Below are positions 47,001 to 59,147 of a stretch of DNA of 64,000 nucleotides, one piece after another. This DNA is from Amoebophrya sp. A120. Its lineage: Eukaryota > Sar > Dinophyceae > Syndiniales > Amoebophryaceae. The notes beneath the pieces are model-generated. The model ran no database searches and was not told the origin of the DNA. It saw only the letters and a list, made by a program, of their open reading frames with translations. The translations under genes were made by a program, and so were the position numbers. The stretch lies in assembly GCA_905178155.1 (NCBI GenBank), contig CAJINV010000004.1:1240881-1304880 (forward strand), in the 5' to 3' direction. Each line of letters opens with the position of its first letter. Positions within the stretch are counted from its first letter, which is position 1.

Positions 47001-48899
47001 TCGTTGTTCTTTCTCTTATTTAATAGCGTTGTGTTCTTCTTGTTCTCCAATGCTTGTTGTACTCCCTCCCCCTCCGAGTTTGATCCTGTTCCTGTAGCAC
47101 CACTGCCCGATGAACCACTGGCGATTTTGCTCGCGATCTCCACCTGCTGGGCAAACGCTTCTTCGTCCAAGCAGCCCCAGTTCTTCACCACCTCCCGGGG
47201 GAGACGGAGCCAGTGGTAGGTCCGCCCGACGTTCCGGTTGTCTAAGCGGCAGCCGATGGAGATGAAGAGGGCGATCAGCAGGAGCGGCGTCCAGGCGGAG
47301 GCTTGCAGTCCGACAAAGTACATGAGCACGTTCCCGGCGAGGAGAAAGAGGGCGACTTCCTTATCCAAGAAAAAAACACCATCACAATCACACTTGGGAA
47401 GTTTTGCATCAGAAATTTGTCTCGCATACTAAATTTTTCTTGTATTGCAAAAACACAAAGGGAAATCGCCTACAACTCTTGACTGTGATGCAGTTTTGCG
47501 CATGACAAAAATTTTTGTATTGCAAAACTGCGCAAAAGTGATTGTGATGGTGTTTTTTTCTTGGATATTCCTTCACCCACATGTATTTCGAGGTCCAGCT
47601 GTTCCCGCACAACGCCATATGCACTGCAAAAGCATCGTACTAGTATAAATCGCATGACAAATTAGCTCAGCAGGAGAAATGAAATTTGTAATGCGGGTTC
47701 AACTTAACAAAGAAATTTCTAATGCAGAAATGCGATCGGTACGAGTACGATACTTTTGCAATGCATAAGCCACGATGGGCAGCAACACCGTCGCGGAGAC
47801 GATCCAGAACCAGGTCAGGTACCGCACGAACACCGGGCGCGGGTCCAACCGCAGGTACCAGGCCAGGCTGCTCGGCTCCGGGAACTCGTAGCTGTAGGTG
47901 AGCCACGTAAAGTCCCAGAGCGACGCGCACACCAGCGGTGTCCGGTCAAACTGGTCGTTGCCGAAAAGGGGCAGCACCTGGCTGCCGGTGGTGGAAGAGG
48001 AGAAAAAGGTGAAGAGAAACCGGAACAAACAGAAATTCAGGGCGGGTCTGGTGCAGTGGCTCCAGTCGGCGGTGCTGATACCGAGAACGGAAACGAGAAG
48101 CCCCACTTCAATCAGCAGATTGTCGTAGTCCCTGATAAAATAATTTGCAAAACATCTAGAAGCGAGATTTATGCTGCTCGTCTAGAAGATGTTGAAAGAG
48201 GTTGTATCTACTATACACTTCAAATTTTGACACGACCGATGCCGATCATCTATGACCATCAAAATGTTGAAAGAACAGGTTGTAAACAAATAAAGTTGTA
48301 CTTCCAAAACAGCATGGGCCCGGAAATTGCGTTCACTGCTGCGTACACGATGGTGTTAAACAGCAGAATTATCCGCGGCCCATTGACGCCGAGCTCATAG
48401 TCGCCCAATAGACTGAGCAAGATGCTCAAAACGAGGCCGCTGACGAGGGCGTAGCCCTGGTTGATAGTTTAAGAAATTATGATTGTGGTGATTTATTCTG
48501 CAACCTCCCTGTGTGACGGTGAGTTTGATCGGTGAACAAAAGCACAAAAAACTAAATGAAGCCGCTCCGACAATCAAGAAGTACTTACTAACTTACCACA
48601 ATATCCTTCATCGTTGTCGGGCTCAACCAGGACGGAAAGACCGCATCCAATTTCGAACCCAGAATCCCTTGGCACCCGTACAGTCCCTCCACATGCTGCA
48701 ATACCGACGCGAAGGCGAAGAGGAAGCAAACGCCAAGAATTCTCGTGATCAGAAAGGATGTCTCCGTGGTCGCCGATATCCTGTCGACAACATCCTTGGC
48801 CGCTTCTTGTTCTGTAGAAGCCGTGTCTTGCTCATTTTTGTTCTTCCCCCGGGCACTTCCCGGGGCGCTACGAGGCGTAGTCGTCGCGCTGGCGCTCAT
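44017..48899 (-). CDS. Lipase maturation factor (LMF1/LMF2-like)
   Basis: ER multi-pass membrane protein; in animals LMF1 is needed for folding and dimerisation of secreted lipases. Exons: 48899-48597, 48456-48302, 48131-47768, 47617-47568, 47361-46534, 46246-45765, 45440-45388, 45131-45087, 44930-44772, 44593-44356, 44214-44017; 2850 nt, 949 residues (animal members 570-700). Family-like motifs: LITRILGVCFLFAFASVLQ, FWKDYDNLLIEVGLL, WDFTWLTYSYEFPEPSSLAW, LCGNSW, and near the C-terminus ATQRIQLIYQYRD followed by NRWWDVHAHRV. The tail is Arg/Glu-rich then Gly-rich. Five introners of four families and five GT-AG introns (GTAAGT, GTACAA, GTAGGA, GTATTA, GTATTA). Extra length comes from acidic and low-complexity inserts. 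Confidence 0.88.
45132..45387. mobile_element. Introner, family 1
   Basis: 256 bp, TSD CAATC at 45127-45131 and 45388-45392. Confidence 0.93.
45441..45764. mobile_element. Introner, family 2
   Basis: 324 bp, TSD AGGTT at 45436-45440 and 45765-45769. Together with the element at 45132 it isolates a 53-nt exon. Confidence 0.93.
46247..46533. mobile_element. Introner, family 1, with internal palindrome
   Basis: 287 bp, longest of family 1, TSD CAAAT at 46242-46246 and 46534-46538. The extra length is largely a perfect 14-bp inverted repeat at 46352-46365 and 46369-46382. Confidence 0.93.
47362..47567. mobile_element. Introner, family 5
   Basis: 206 bp, ends TATCCAAGAAAAAAACACC, the same inverted. 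TSD TTCCT at 47357-47361 and 47568-47572. Confidence 0.94.
47618..47767. mobile_element. Introner, family 6
   Basis: 150 bp, shortest element. Ends TATGCACTGCAAAAGCATCG and TATGCATTGCAAAAGTATCG inverted. TSD CGCCA left, AGCCA right. Confidence 0.9.
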
Positions 48900-49602
48900 G
48901 GACGTTTATTGTGCTCTTAGCGGCACCCCAGGGCGGCCGGCGGGGTTTACTTGGTTCGCGGCAAGCAGGCAGAGCGGAGCAAGTCGGCGGGGGATAAATG
49001 TATGACGAGAGCAGAAATACCACTACCACGTCATCTTCGCCGGTATGCTTGTTGTAGGTCGAAAAACAGAAATGAATTCTTGGAATCTTCTCTACTTCGT
49101 GACAAATTTACTACACTGTATTGAAACGAGGGCAAGGTACTTCTGTGGTGATGGGTTTATGTGATCGTGTGGCAGTCACTTTTTATGAATGTTGGCATCG
49201 GGTTTTTGTTCATACCTTTACTTTATGCTTACAAATCAATGTTGAAAATAAAAGGAACGTTGAAAAAGGGTTTCAAAAAAAATGTTGAAATCTTTGCACT
49301 ATGCGGCGAGTTGTGTTCATCACAAGGAGACCACAACAACTTCATCTTGTTTGATATGTTGTAAAGTCGACATGATAGACTCCCAGAACTCTTCAAATGC
49401 TGGATCTATTCATTGATGAAAAAAAAACTTCTGACCGTACTATTGCTCGTAGTACTAGAGTACGGCTAAACAAAGTATTTTCTGTACAAGTGCGTTTCTG
49501 TTCAAACACAATGGAAATTCAGATCTTCATAGGGAAGAAAAAACCTCTTAGCCCGAGCCACAATATGGACTTCCACACACATGGACTTCTGATCCGGCCT
49601 GC
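48900..49602. other. Intergenic upstream of LMF
   Basis: About 0.7 kb, no supported coding region. Confidence 0.45.
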
Positions 49603-49832
49603 TTACGAGGACCAGATCTGCTCGTAGGGTAAAGATGTCGCTGAAAAGAAAAAGGAAGAGAAAGTTCACAAATAAAAATGGAAGGTAATGCGGATGGGAA
49701 AATCTTCTTGCATCTAAAACCGGCAGTTGAAAAATCGTAAAAAAAATTCTGGATCGTCTGGACCAAGCGGATCATCGCGATTTCGCAGCTGCTGGAGGTC
49801 GTGCCCTTGATTAAATTACCGAAAAGCAACAT
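49603..49832 (-). CDS. Possible 49-residue protein
   Basis: Unrecognised. Exon 49832-49721 begins MLLFGNLIKGTTSSSCEIAM and joins, through GTTTTA...TTTTCAG, to 49640-49603, ending LPYEQIWSS; 150 nt in total. Supported only by frame closure and a good acceptor. Confidence 0.28.
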
Positions 49833-50064
49833 GCAGCGGGGAAAGGGTCACACAACTCTGTCATCTGGCAAAGTACTTGAAATTTCATCTTGAGAATGCT
49901 TCATCTCCTGGTTCGTCTACGAAGAGTGAAGGATGAGGATCTATCTTTTGGAAAAAAAAAATAAGCGGTGGTCCTATGTTGTATGTTCACACACGCCGTG
50001 AAAGAATGCAAAGGAAAACATCACATCAGCCACATGATTCACTGTTTCGCAAATTAAATCATCC

Positions 50065-51416
50065 TCACTCATCGTCCTCCGTGAAGGCCTCGTGCTCGGC
50101 CAGCCGGTCCGCATCCGACATTGGCGGCACGTTGTTCGTAACCACCGGAACCTGTTCCTGTTCCTGCTCACCTTCCATCTCGTCCCCGCCCGTGTTCGCC
50201 GTGGTGGAAAACTTTTTCTCCACTTGCAAAAACGCTGCCTTGGTGCTCGCGGAGGCTGCTGCTGTCAATAATGTACAACTCATGAAGATGAATCAATGTG
50301 GAGAAAAATGCCGCAAAACATAGTAGTAAGCCTATTTCTCCATGTTGAATTATATTTTAGCATCCCATTCGCACAACATTTTCGCATATCCTGCAGAAAA
50401 TTTGAAAACATTTCATTTTTTCATACCTTCATTCTCCCCACCTTTGTTCAGCCCCGATTTCGTCGTTTTGGAAGTTCCGGCCACCAGCTGCAGCAACACG
50501 GACCTCTGCTGGTTCAGCTGTTTCAACTCCGAACGCAGCTGCGACTGCATGAACTGGTAATTCTTCAACTCCTTTTCGGCTTGTTCTGTGGTGGCGCTAG
50601 TAGAAGAGGACAAAGTGCTGGCACTACTACTCGACAGCTTTTTCGAGTTCTTCATCCGCTCCAACGCCATCTTCGCCCCCGTGGTTTTCGCCCTCGTCTG
50701 CAACAGCGACTCCACCGTGTTGATTTGGTGTTGCTGCGCCCAGGTCTGTTGCGAGTACTTGGTCGCAGACTTATCAAATGCAAAAATGTCTGGGTCTGGA
50801 AGATAGATAATTCCGAGATTTGTCATGCAAGTTTTTCCAAGCTCCACCAAGTCTGGAATGCAGGACCTAGCATCACAGGATCTGCAGCCCCTTTTTGATG
50901 CCTGTTCTGCATGAGAAATGCCCCCTCAGCATGGCCAGAAATGAGCACCTTTTGCAAGTCACGCAATACAGATCTTTGTATGATGCGCAACATGCATCAC
51001 AAGTTGCGTCCTTCCAGACCCAGACATTTTTGCATTTGATAAGATTTGAACTCCGCCAGTTCCGCGTTGCACTTCGCTAAATTCAGGTCGTGCTGCTCTA
51101 GCTGTTTCCGCATCGCGGACAACGCCCTCTGCATACTGGTCACGGAAAACATGGACTGGGAATTGGCGAGAAGCAGCGATTGCAGCATCGAGCGCGTCTG
51201 TTGCGCAGTGTCGGTAAGCGACTCCACCATTTTCGCCGTTCTGTCGGTCACGGAAACGGCACTGCCGACGGGCGCGGACTGGGCCAAAACCTGCTGGATT
51301 GGCAGGAGACTCAGCAGCGACGACGACGAGAGGAAATAAAGCATTGTGGCAGAAAAAGACGCAGCGAATAGTTGTACACGACCAGGCCGCATTCTGGCCT
51401 TAGGCCAGGCCATCAT
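50065..51416 (-). CDS. Coiled-coil protein with hydrophobic N-terminus
   Basis: No family recognised. Exons: 51416-51042, 50771-50427, 50261-50065; 912 nt, 303 residues (316-codon frame if the start at 51452 is used). A hydrophobic stretch near the N-terminus (LFAASFSATMLYFLSSSSLL then LLPIQQVLAQS) suggests a signal peptide or anchor. The rest is helical and polar: SMQRALSAMRKQLEQHDLNL, EKELKNYQFMQSQLRSELKQ, then an acidic Gln/Glu-rich tail ending in DDE. One family 1 introner and one GTATGA...AG intron. Confidence 0.72.
50772..51041. mobile_element. Introner, family 1
   Basis: 270 bp, TSD AGACT left, AGATT right. Internal sequence groups with the copies at 3897 and 6967. Confidence 0.91.
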
Positions 51417-51539
51417 GGTGGGAGTGAATGGTTTTATTTGTGGCGTGGTCAAAACTGATGCTACAACCCTTCTTAAGATTTATTTTTACCGATCCACGAA
51501 ACGCAAGAAGCGAGAACAGAATGACCTACAGGGCGTGTT

Positions 51540-53363
51540 TCAACCACTCCCTCTCCTCTTCTCCCTCTTGCTCTTGCGTTGGCACGCCGCAGAACGCAAT
51601 ATGTAGTTGTGCTGAACAACAGTAAAACTACTAAATTCGTACTCGCATCAAATGCCGCAACGTCGTGATTGTACTTACTTACCCTGCTCAGATCCAATTT
51701 TTGCTTCACGTGCTCTTTTGTGTTGCAAGATAGGCGCTTCGGAGGCTCATGATTCATGAAAGGAAAACCGCAAACAGGATCACAAAAACTGCACTTTCCT
51801 TGTGTCAAACCGCAACACTTCCGCGGGAATGGACAGTGGCGTCGCCAGCAGCGCTTTCTCCTCCGCAACTGTTAATCCGAAGGGCACCGCAGTGATGGCG
51901 ATTTTCTCGCTTTGTGCCCTCGGAATAGGCGCCGCCTGGAGCAGCTGCTGTGCTTCCCGCAAAACCGGGTCCCGCTCGTCGAAGAGGACTCGGGCGGAGA
52001 AACAGTTCCGCTCGGTGTACAACGCAAGGTTGACTGCTTTGTAGAGTTGTTGCCCTAAAGAAAGCTTCGATGTAGTCGCGCTGGCTGTAGTGGTCTCAGC
52101 GGCAGAATTACTGCCACGACGACGACTTCGAGGCACCAACACCAACTGGCCAAAGGGGAGGCGCCCGACCACTTCGACGCCTAGCGTGGAATGGTTGTCC
52201 TCTGCCGTAGAGAAGTAGCAGGTTGGGAGGTCCATCTGACGATTTTCCGCATGCTCGGCTGCTCCTCGTGGCGCCGGCAGCACCTGGTTAACGTTCTCAC
52301 GAAAGATGCTCAGCCGATCGGCATCGTCTTCTAGCTCGCTTCCGTCTCCTGCCTCATCAGGCGCACCGGTTGGCTCATCAGCATCGCAGCCAGCGCCAGC
52401 AGTCGTCCTTCTCCTTCGAGAAGAAGATAAAACCCAAGAATCCGGCAAAAACGCAGAAAAAACGCTTTTCCTAAAAGTGCACGACTGCACGGTCGTTAGA
52501 ATCCGGTGCGCTCCGGTTTCCAGCAATTTGCGCGAAATAATTCCTGACGTAGCGGAAGAAGAAGCTACGGCGTTTTCCTCATTAGTGCCAGAACTTGTCG
52601 TCTCGCATCCAACATTCCCTACAGATGCCTCCACATTGTGGTGGCAGAGAAGCATGACGCCTTTTTTCCGCACTGAACTCGCGTCACAATCAGCTACGCT
52701 AACGCGGTTCGCCTGTAGTCGTTCCTGACCACTTGTCGTAGTTCCTCCCGCGGAAAAGTACTGGCCCGCCACCTTCTCGCAGAGCCTCCGGCCCTGCTCG
52801 GCCCAAAAATCGCGGTTGTGCCGGTCGAGGGAAAGATTCAGGCAGGCAAACATCACGGGGATAGTAGCATCAATATCTCTTGTCCTTTCCTCTCGTCCTG
52901 CTCGGGGCCACGCGTCGGCAGACTCAGTCTCGGAGAGAACAGTCTGTTGTTGTTCACCGCCATTGTCTTGCAGCTTCATTTGTATCTGCCCCCGGGCTAA
53001 AGCCACGATTGCTTTATCCCTCGTCGTTTCCTCTTCCCGGAGCATGAGAAGGTCCAAGGGAAGTTTCGACTTTTTCCTCCAAGAAAGCAGTCCAAGTTTG
53101 TCGCCGAGCTCCGCATTGCACAAGATACGGCCGGGGATCGAGGGTAAAACGATACTGAAGTGACGACGGTGAGTTCTCGTTGACGTGTGGTGTGTTTCGC
53201 TTGAGCTGCTGGCGCAAGAGTTGGTTCTGCAGCAGTCGATTGTACCATTTATTCGAGGTGGAGGAAGACAACATATCCTCTGCGTGCCTGCTGCCCGCGC
53301 TCGAGCGATCAACGCTTGTCCAGAGTCGGACATAGCCACGAGAATATTTGGTGCGGCCGACAT
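51540..53363 (-). CDS. Unknown 567-residue protein
   Basis: Mostly one long exon, 53363-51795 (523 codons), starting MSAAPNILVAMSDSG. I recognise no domain. The frame stops soon after a possible GTGCAG donor. Two short exons (51745-51683 and 51611-51540) extend it in phase to a Lys/Arg-rich end; they are tentative, though GTAAGT after 51683 is a strong donor. Notable stretches: LGLLSWRKKSKLPLDLLMLR, FACLNLSLDRHNRDFWAEQG, and KAVNLALYTERNCFSARVLF. It has Thr/Ser-rich linkers and no introner. Confidence 0.6.
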
Positions 53364-56300
53364 TTTCGTGAATCCTGACCTCGCTACAATAGTGGATTTG
53401 AAACCGAAACTGATTTCGATCCGATACCGATTCTGAGCGAAGCAGCTGATGAAGGTAAAATTTCTATAAACCAATGGACATCTGGTAAGCGTCGATCGCG
53501 TTCAGCCAATGCCGCACTGATTGTGCTCCTTAGCAGCGCGCTGAAATCTCTCGACATTCTGATGAGCAAAGCAGCAAGAAACCAGAAACCCAACAAACAC
53601 ATGGACAGCCAGAAGACAAGGCGCTGCTATACTTTACGTTGGCATGATTCAGAAAAAGACCGTCTTCGAGTTTGCATCCAAAAAGCTCGGTCAGCGGTGG
53701 TCATCTTGATCTTTTTGTTTCTCATATTGGGTGTCGAGATCTTCATTGTCATGCTGTTGCTCTTGTTTTTGATCTTCATGTGGACACGATCCGATTAACT
53801 TTTCGTGTGGAAAGAGCAAAAAGCACGAAAAGGCTTTTCCGTCCAATTCTTTCAAGGGTCCTTGGAGAGATTCGCTTTTGCTTCCTCCAATACAAGGGTA
53901 ACAAGAGAAAACGATTTTCCTATTTGTCCGCATTCAGTTGAGAGAGGAATCTTTTGACATGTGCATTTTCAACGAGTTTCAAATTTGTTCTCTGCATAAA
54001 ATTAATTGAGGCAAGTGTAAAAATAGGAAACGTATATCCAGGTCGAGTTTTGTGTCACCACGAAACTGCATTTTCTACGAAGAGCAAAGATAAAGTCGCC
54101 CCACGAAGAGGAGACCGTTTGAGTAGCAAAGCTATCCCGTTGAAGACGAGACACTTACGACCACAACACAAATACTCCGCGTTGGCATGCGTGCATGTCA
54201 GGTCTCTAGAGGGTGACACGACACCAAAAGTGTCAGCGTCAACAGTGGATCTTCGTCCTAGTGTAGATAGTAACTGCAAGAATGATAACAAGTTAATTTG
54301 AGCTTGTAGTATAAAAGAAAATTGTAAGTAAAGGTGTTGAGTATTTTCATCTTTGAATTTACATTACTACTCTAGGTTAACATTATAAATATTGTACGAC
54401 TGAACTTGTTTCATCACCTCCACCAGTTCTCATCCACGCAAACTCATCTCCATTCTGGTGGTTTCAGAGGGGGAGTTGGATGTCTTAGTGTTACAAACAT
54501 AATTCTCTGGTAGTTCTTTCTTCAACAGAATAAATGCGAGACAGAATCTTAGGTTGGTTGGTTGGTTGGTGGTATACTCTGAGTGCCCTCCTCGGCTACA
54601 GTGTGTATTGTTTCCGACGTGCCTGAGAAGAGGCGCTACGAAACTTGGCAATTAATGGCTATTGTCACAACTCTCCATTGCATTCGTAGGATCGATCTTA
54701 TCAAGCAGATGCCTGGAAACAGTAGTAATTGTGTGGGCACGAACTAGCACGGGAAAGACAATGAAGTGCACGCTTCTATAAACAAAAATCTCGGTTTACA
54801 GCCATAGCGACATCCACATCAGCACTACAATATATAATGATACAAAATCACAACTGGTGGAATCTGGACATTGCGAAAGCCTAAAGGCTTGCCCGCTCCT
54901 ATCGGAGGGCAAAGCCGCTGGGGGCCTTTCCTTTTGAAAAAGATAGACGGCAAATTCGATAGGCACAACCAAAAACAAGGAAGCCCACACACACACACAC
55001 ACACACACGGAAGAAAACATGGCATTGCCTCGCGGGGCGGCAAACTCAGTCTGGGGCGGCCCTGCGCTGCGCGTTTTTCTGGGTTGGCCACGAGGCATGC
55101 GATGTGGCTTCCTTAAATTGGCGCTAGATGTGGCTGGCCAGCCTTTGAACTAAAGCCCGTGAGCAGGGCGGATTTCCGGCGTTGCCTAGACCATCCGCAA
55201 ACCTGCACACCCTAGGGGGGTGCCTAGAGGGGGGCCTTTTCAGGACGACTTCGCGAATGCGCTCTGTACGCCTTTAATTCCGCTAAATATAAGGCCAAAG
55301 CCCCCTGCACTTTTGTTTTGCATTTCGCCCTGTCCAGCGTTCCGGGTCGTGAATGTCTTTTAGATTTAGTTGACTTCTGATTAGAATTACAATTTATCAG
55401 TTTGCCCGCATTTCTCCTCATCCCACTCGCAGGTCTCGGGCTTGCAGCACCTCTGCGTCATTTCTTCCTCGGATTCAAACGAGATCTGCTGATGTGTCCC
55501 GGCGAACCAAGACAGGGAAATCCGCAAAACGGAAAATAGAAAAACGACAACAGAAATCGCGCAAAAAATCCTACCAGAGTGTTACTCTAGGCCACCGAAC
55601 CAACCGCACAGGCCCCGCCAACGTCGTGCCCCCCCTCTCTGCACAGCACGGCCACGAGCCACGCCCCGGCACCACTAGTGGCGCCGCTGTTGTTGATCAA
55701 CCTGGCGCGGGTGAAATACAGGGCGTCCCGATGCCGCAGCCCGGGCCGGCAAGCTGCGTGCCCATATGTACAGCCGGCGACCGACTGCCAGGAGGTTGGC
55801 GCGCTTTGGTGACTATGCTGGCAGTGCGCTCTTTCGCAGGCTGCTGTGCGCTAGTTGCCCCCTCCCCCAGCCCGAAAGAGACTGAGCACCCAACTTAACA
55901 AGGCGGGCAGGCAAATTATACCATGGGGGCGCGGCTGTTATTTCCTTCAAGCGCGGGCGCTTTAAAGGTAGTAGGCTACGCTTTTTCGCGCTTTGGGGAT
56001 GATCGCCTTTGGGGATGATCGTCCTCGGGGATCCGTCTGTCTCCGGGCTACAGGAGGTGTCAACGCTCGCTGGCACATTCGGAGCCAACCCCTATTATCC
56101 AGTTCCAGACGACGCGGCATGGGGCTCTGCCTCTGTCATACCCCGTAAAAAAATAGAGTAGCACAACAACTCAAGAGGACGTAGCCGAAATTGGTGGAAA
56201 ACACAGCAAGGGGAGGGTGCGTGGGTGGGAGATGCGCGAACTGGCGCGCCTGAATATCTTCACGCCGCGCCGCCTCTTCGGCTTCGGATGCCATTGGGCC

Positions 56301-57402
56301 TGGGCGTACTATTGGCTACGCCCACAAAACACCGACCGCCCAGTAACCGGCCTTTGCCCACAGGCCCACACGGGCTGGCAACCAATGCCACGGCTGCCCG
56401 GCGGGGTGCTTTCCACCAAAATCAGCCGGGCTGGGAACTGAAAGACGCACGGGGCGGGGGCCTCGGGCTGCCTTGTATCCTGTGCCGGCTCATTCACCAA
56501 GGCCCCATCGCTATGGGCTCCATCACTTCCCCCCAGTAGGGTGCAGACAAGAGGCAACGCATAGGGCTGCCAGGACACACCCCGCAAAGAACAAAGAACG
56601 CCACACACCTCAAGAAGCCGCTCCCGGATCTCTAGCGAAGCTGCAGACCTGGCCTTGGTACGATTGTGGCCACATGAACGACAAAAACGCTTAAGTATGC
56701 AAATCTGCGAGACCTCCGTCTTGCTCGTGAAGATCTAAAGCAGCTTTTTCCCAAAACTAATTAGGCGCAACCCCTGGCACGGAAGCCATAAAACTAAAAA
56801 CGGCCTGAAGCACGGCGACAGACCTTCGTAGCGCTTTGCTAGGTTTTGTGGGGTTTCCAAGGTTTTCGCTATTTTGCTTTTCAGGCACATTGGCCTTCAG
56901 CTCCGCCACAGTGGCAAGATGGCCGGGGGCCCTTTTGATTCGGCAACAATTGCCGGCGCTCCGGCACATATCAATCGCGCCCGTGAATTCGGCAGCCTGA
57001 ATTTCGGTCATGCCACAAGCGGAAAAACTGTCGCGGGCGGCGCGCGGCAATTTTCGATCAAACACAAAGCGCCGGCGCCGCGTTTCGTTTCCGCGATGCA
57101 TGTGGCGACTCCGCCCGCCGTTTGCTCAGGCCGATTAGATCTTGATTTTGGCTTTGCAACCAAACGAGCGAAGCGGGAGCGCAAGCAAGCGCCCAAGAAC
57201 ATCGAACCGACTCACTTGGTACTCCACGGCCGCCTGCTAAGGTTCTCGCTGTTTGCTTCTGTTCCTCGCGCCAGTTGCTCTTTGGTATTTTCAAGAAAAA
57301 TCCGGGCTCTGCTGCGGTTCCTGGCTTCCAGAAGTGCGATGCAAAATTTTATTTCAGTTTTACGGATTTTACTATCTTCAATGTCGGGACATATGACGGG
57401 CG
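53364..57402. other. Gene-poor tract, partly GC-rich
   Basis: No gene supported. 53.4-54.8 kb is AT-rich like the rest of the window; from about 54.8 kb composition shifts to GC-rich with many spurious open frames. A CA microsatellite lies at 54985-55010. Confidence 0.5.
54985..55010. repeat. CA dinucleotide microsatellite
   Basis: About 13 uninterrupted CA units. Confidence 0.95.
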
Positions 57403-58045
57403 TTAGAACGTTTGACTAGGAAAGCGCGGCACACACCCGCTCCATCCTTCGCACACGTGTACTTCCATTTGTATCCTGCAGAAAAACGCCCCCGCCGCAT
57501 AATCAAATTGAGAACTCTGCAAAAAGCCAGAAGCTTCTGAAGTCACGCATGAAAATTTGTTTTCCCTAAAATTGCAGTGCAGGCTGGCAAGGCGAGCCGC
57601 ATCACAAAGCCATCTCCTTATGAATGTACAGCGTTACAAATGCCAAAACACGAACGCGAACGCATCTCATGGGCATGCGCATTGCATTTGTTCCGCTAAT
57701 TGCAAATCTGCATAACAACTCTGGCGAAGGTGCGTTTTCTTGAATAACTTGGATCCTGTTGTCGTTGCTTCTTATTTTGTATGAAAGAACCACTCCCCGC
57801 GGCCGCGACTGCGTCGCGGGGCTGCAATCATGACATTTATTCCTTCCGGTGGCTATCAAAGAACCAAGTATTCGTGCGGGCGGGGTGTGGGTCGCCAAGC
57901 TAGGCGCGCCCAGAAAAAAACTCGCCCGCGCGGAGGAGAATGTGGCGCGAGTTGTGGCCTTCGTTTTGTGGGGCCGGGCGCTCCAACCAACATCGCGCCA
58001 GCCGTCCTCGCGCATGCTCCTGGACTCTGCCGCCCCGCTGCTCAC
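57403..58045 (-). CDS. Hypothetical ORF interrupted by an introner
   Basis: No family recognised. The frame from 58045 (MSSGAAESRSMREDGW) runs to RSNDNRIQ. Removing the family 4 element and one duplication continues it as VEVHVCEGWSGCVPRFP to a stop at 57403; 363 nt, 120 residues. Frame closure across the introner is the only support; the region is GC-rich and other frames are also open. Confidence 0.33.
57472..57746. mobile_element. Introner, family 4, diverged
   Basis: 275 bp, ends TATCCTGCAGAAAAACGCCC and TATTCAAGAAAACGCACC inverted. TSD ATTTG left, ACTTG right. The only introner not in a recognised gene. Confidence 0.8.
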
Positions 58046-59147
58046 GCGAAGCTTTGATGCCCTCCCGTCAAAAGTCCCGCCCCCTACTTACTGTGGTAGG
58101 TAGCGCGTGGCGTCCCTCACCACACGCTGATGCGATGCCACTGCTAATCTGCCCTTCATGCGGAGTCGCATGCTCGTTCGTGGGTCTCCCCAAGCGTCGG
58201 CCTCCATCCCGCTTCCCGATCACTACTGCGTCATTGACAAGAAGCTTTTTCTTCCCAGGGGTGGTGCAACAGGGTGTGGGCAAGAATAAATAATCTAAAG
58301 CTTAACAAGCAATGGTCTACAGGTACTTACAATACGGCATGCAAAGGCAATCGACGGCATGCAAAGAAACAGACGCAACAACATGAATGCCCCACCCCTT
58401 AATCAATTTAATATACTAACACTGCCTCCCACAGCGATGGACAATCGACCCAGCCGCCTTTCTCCAGGCGGGACTGTAGTTCCAAGCGGAACACTCGAGA
58501 AGGAGGCGCATCACTCTGAGGGTGGTTCTGCTCTTAGAGGACAACAGCGCGGCCGACCACCGGGCCGCGGCAGTCTCGTGACGCTGCTGCTGCTGCCTGT
58601 TACTACGTGCCTTCAGCGTGGTCCCGAACCCGATGTGGCACCCAAGACCCCGGCAGTGGGGGGAGCGGCCCCGGCCGTTCTCCGCCTTGGGATGTTGTTG
58701 AAACGCTTCGCACGGCTGGCAGCCACAGGCCTGGCAGTGCTGCCTGCTGATTGGTCCAGAGGAGGGGGCTAGCATGTTCCTTTTCGGCGGTGCTGACGAG
58801 CCTCTACTTTTTGCTGGTGTGTACCGCGGCGACAAAAAAAGAACAAGAACCAGCTCTACGGTAAATGGCATAAACTTACCTCGCCGCATTCGAGGGCGAT
58901 AAACGTGTTGACCTGTGAACCCGCCTAGTGCGGTGGAGCGACTGGTGGCGCGGACAATGTAGAAACTGATAAAGCCAAAAAAATGCCGTCGCTCTTTAGC
59001 GCTAAAAGAGGATCTTTTCTGCTCTTCTACACCAGTCGCTCCTATCCCTATGTGTGCTCTATTATGATACGGCAACAAGACAGAGCCAAAAAGACTTGAG
59101 CCAAATGACTTGATGCATCATATTTAGAAAAAAATAACGAAGAACAA
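58046..59147. other. GC-rich intergenic
   Basis: Frames are open on both strands because of GC content; none supported. Confidence 0.4.

Noticed and set aside
12661-51041. Short recurrent open frames such as those containing CKNVWVWK or GSGR
   Set aside because: They are read-through of the family 1 introner ends, not proteins.
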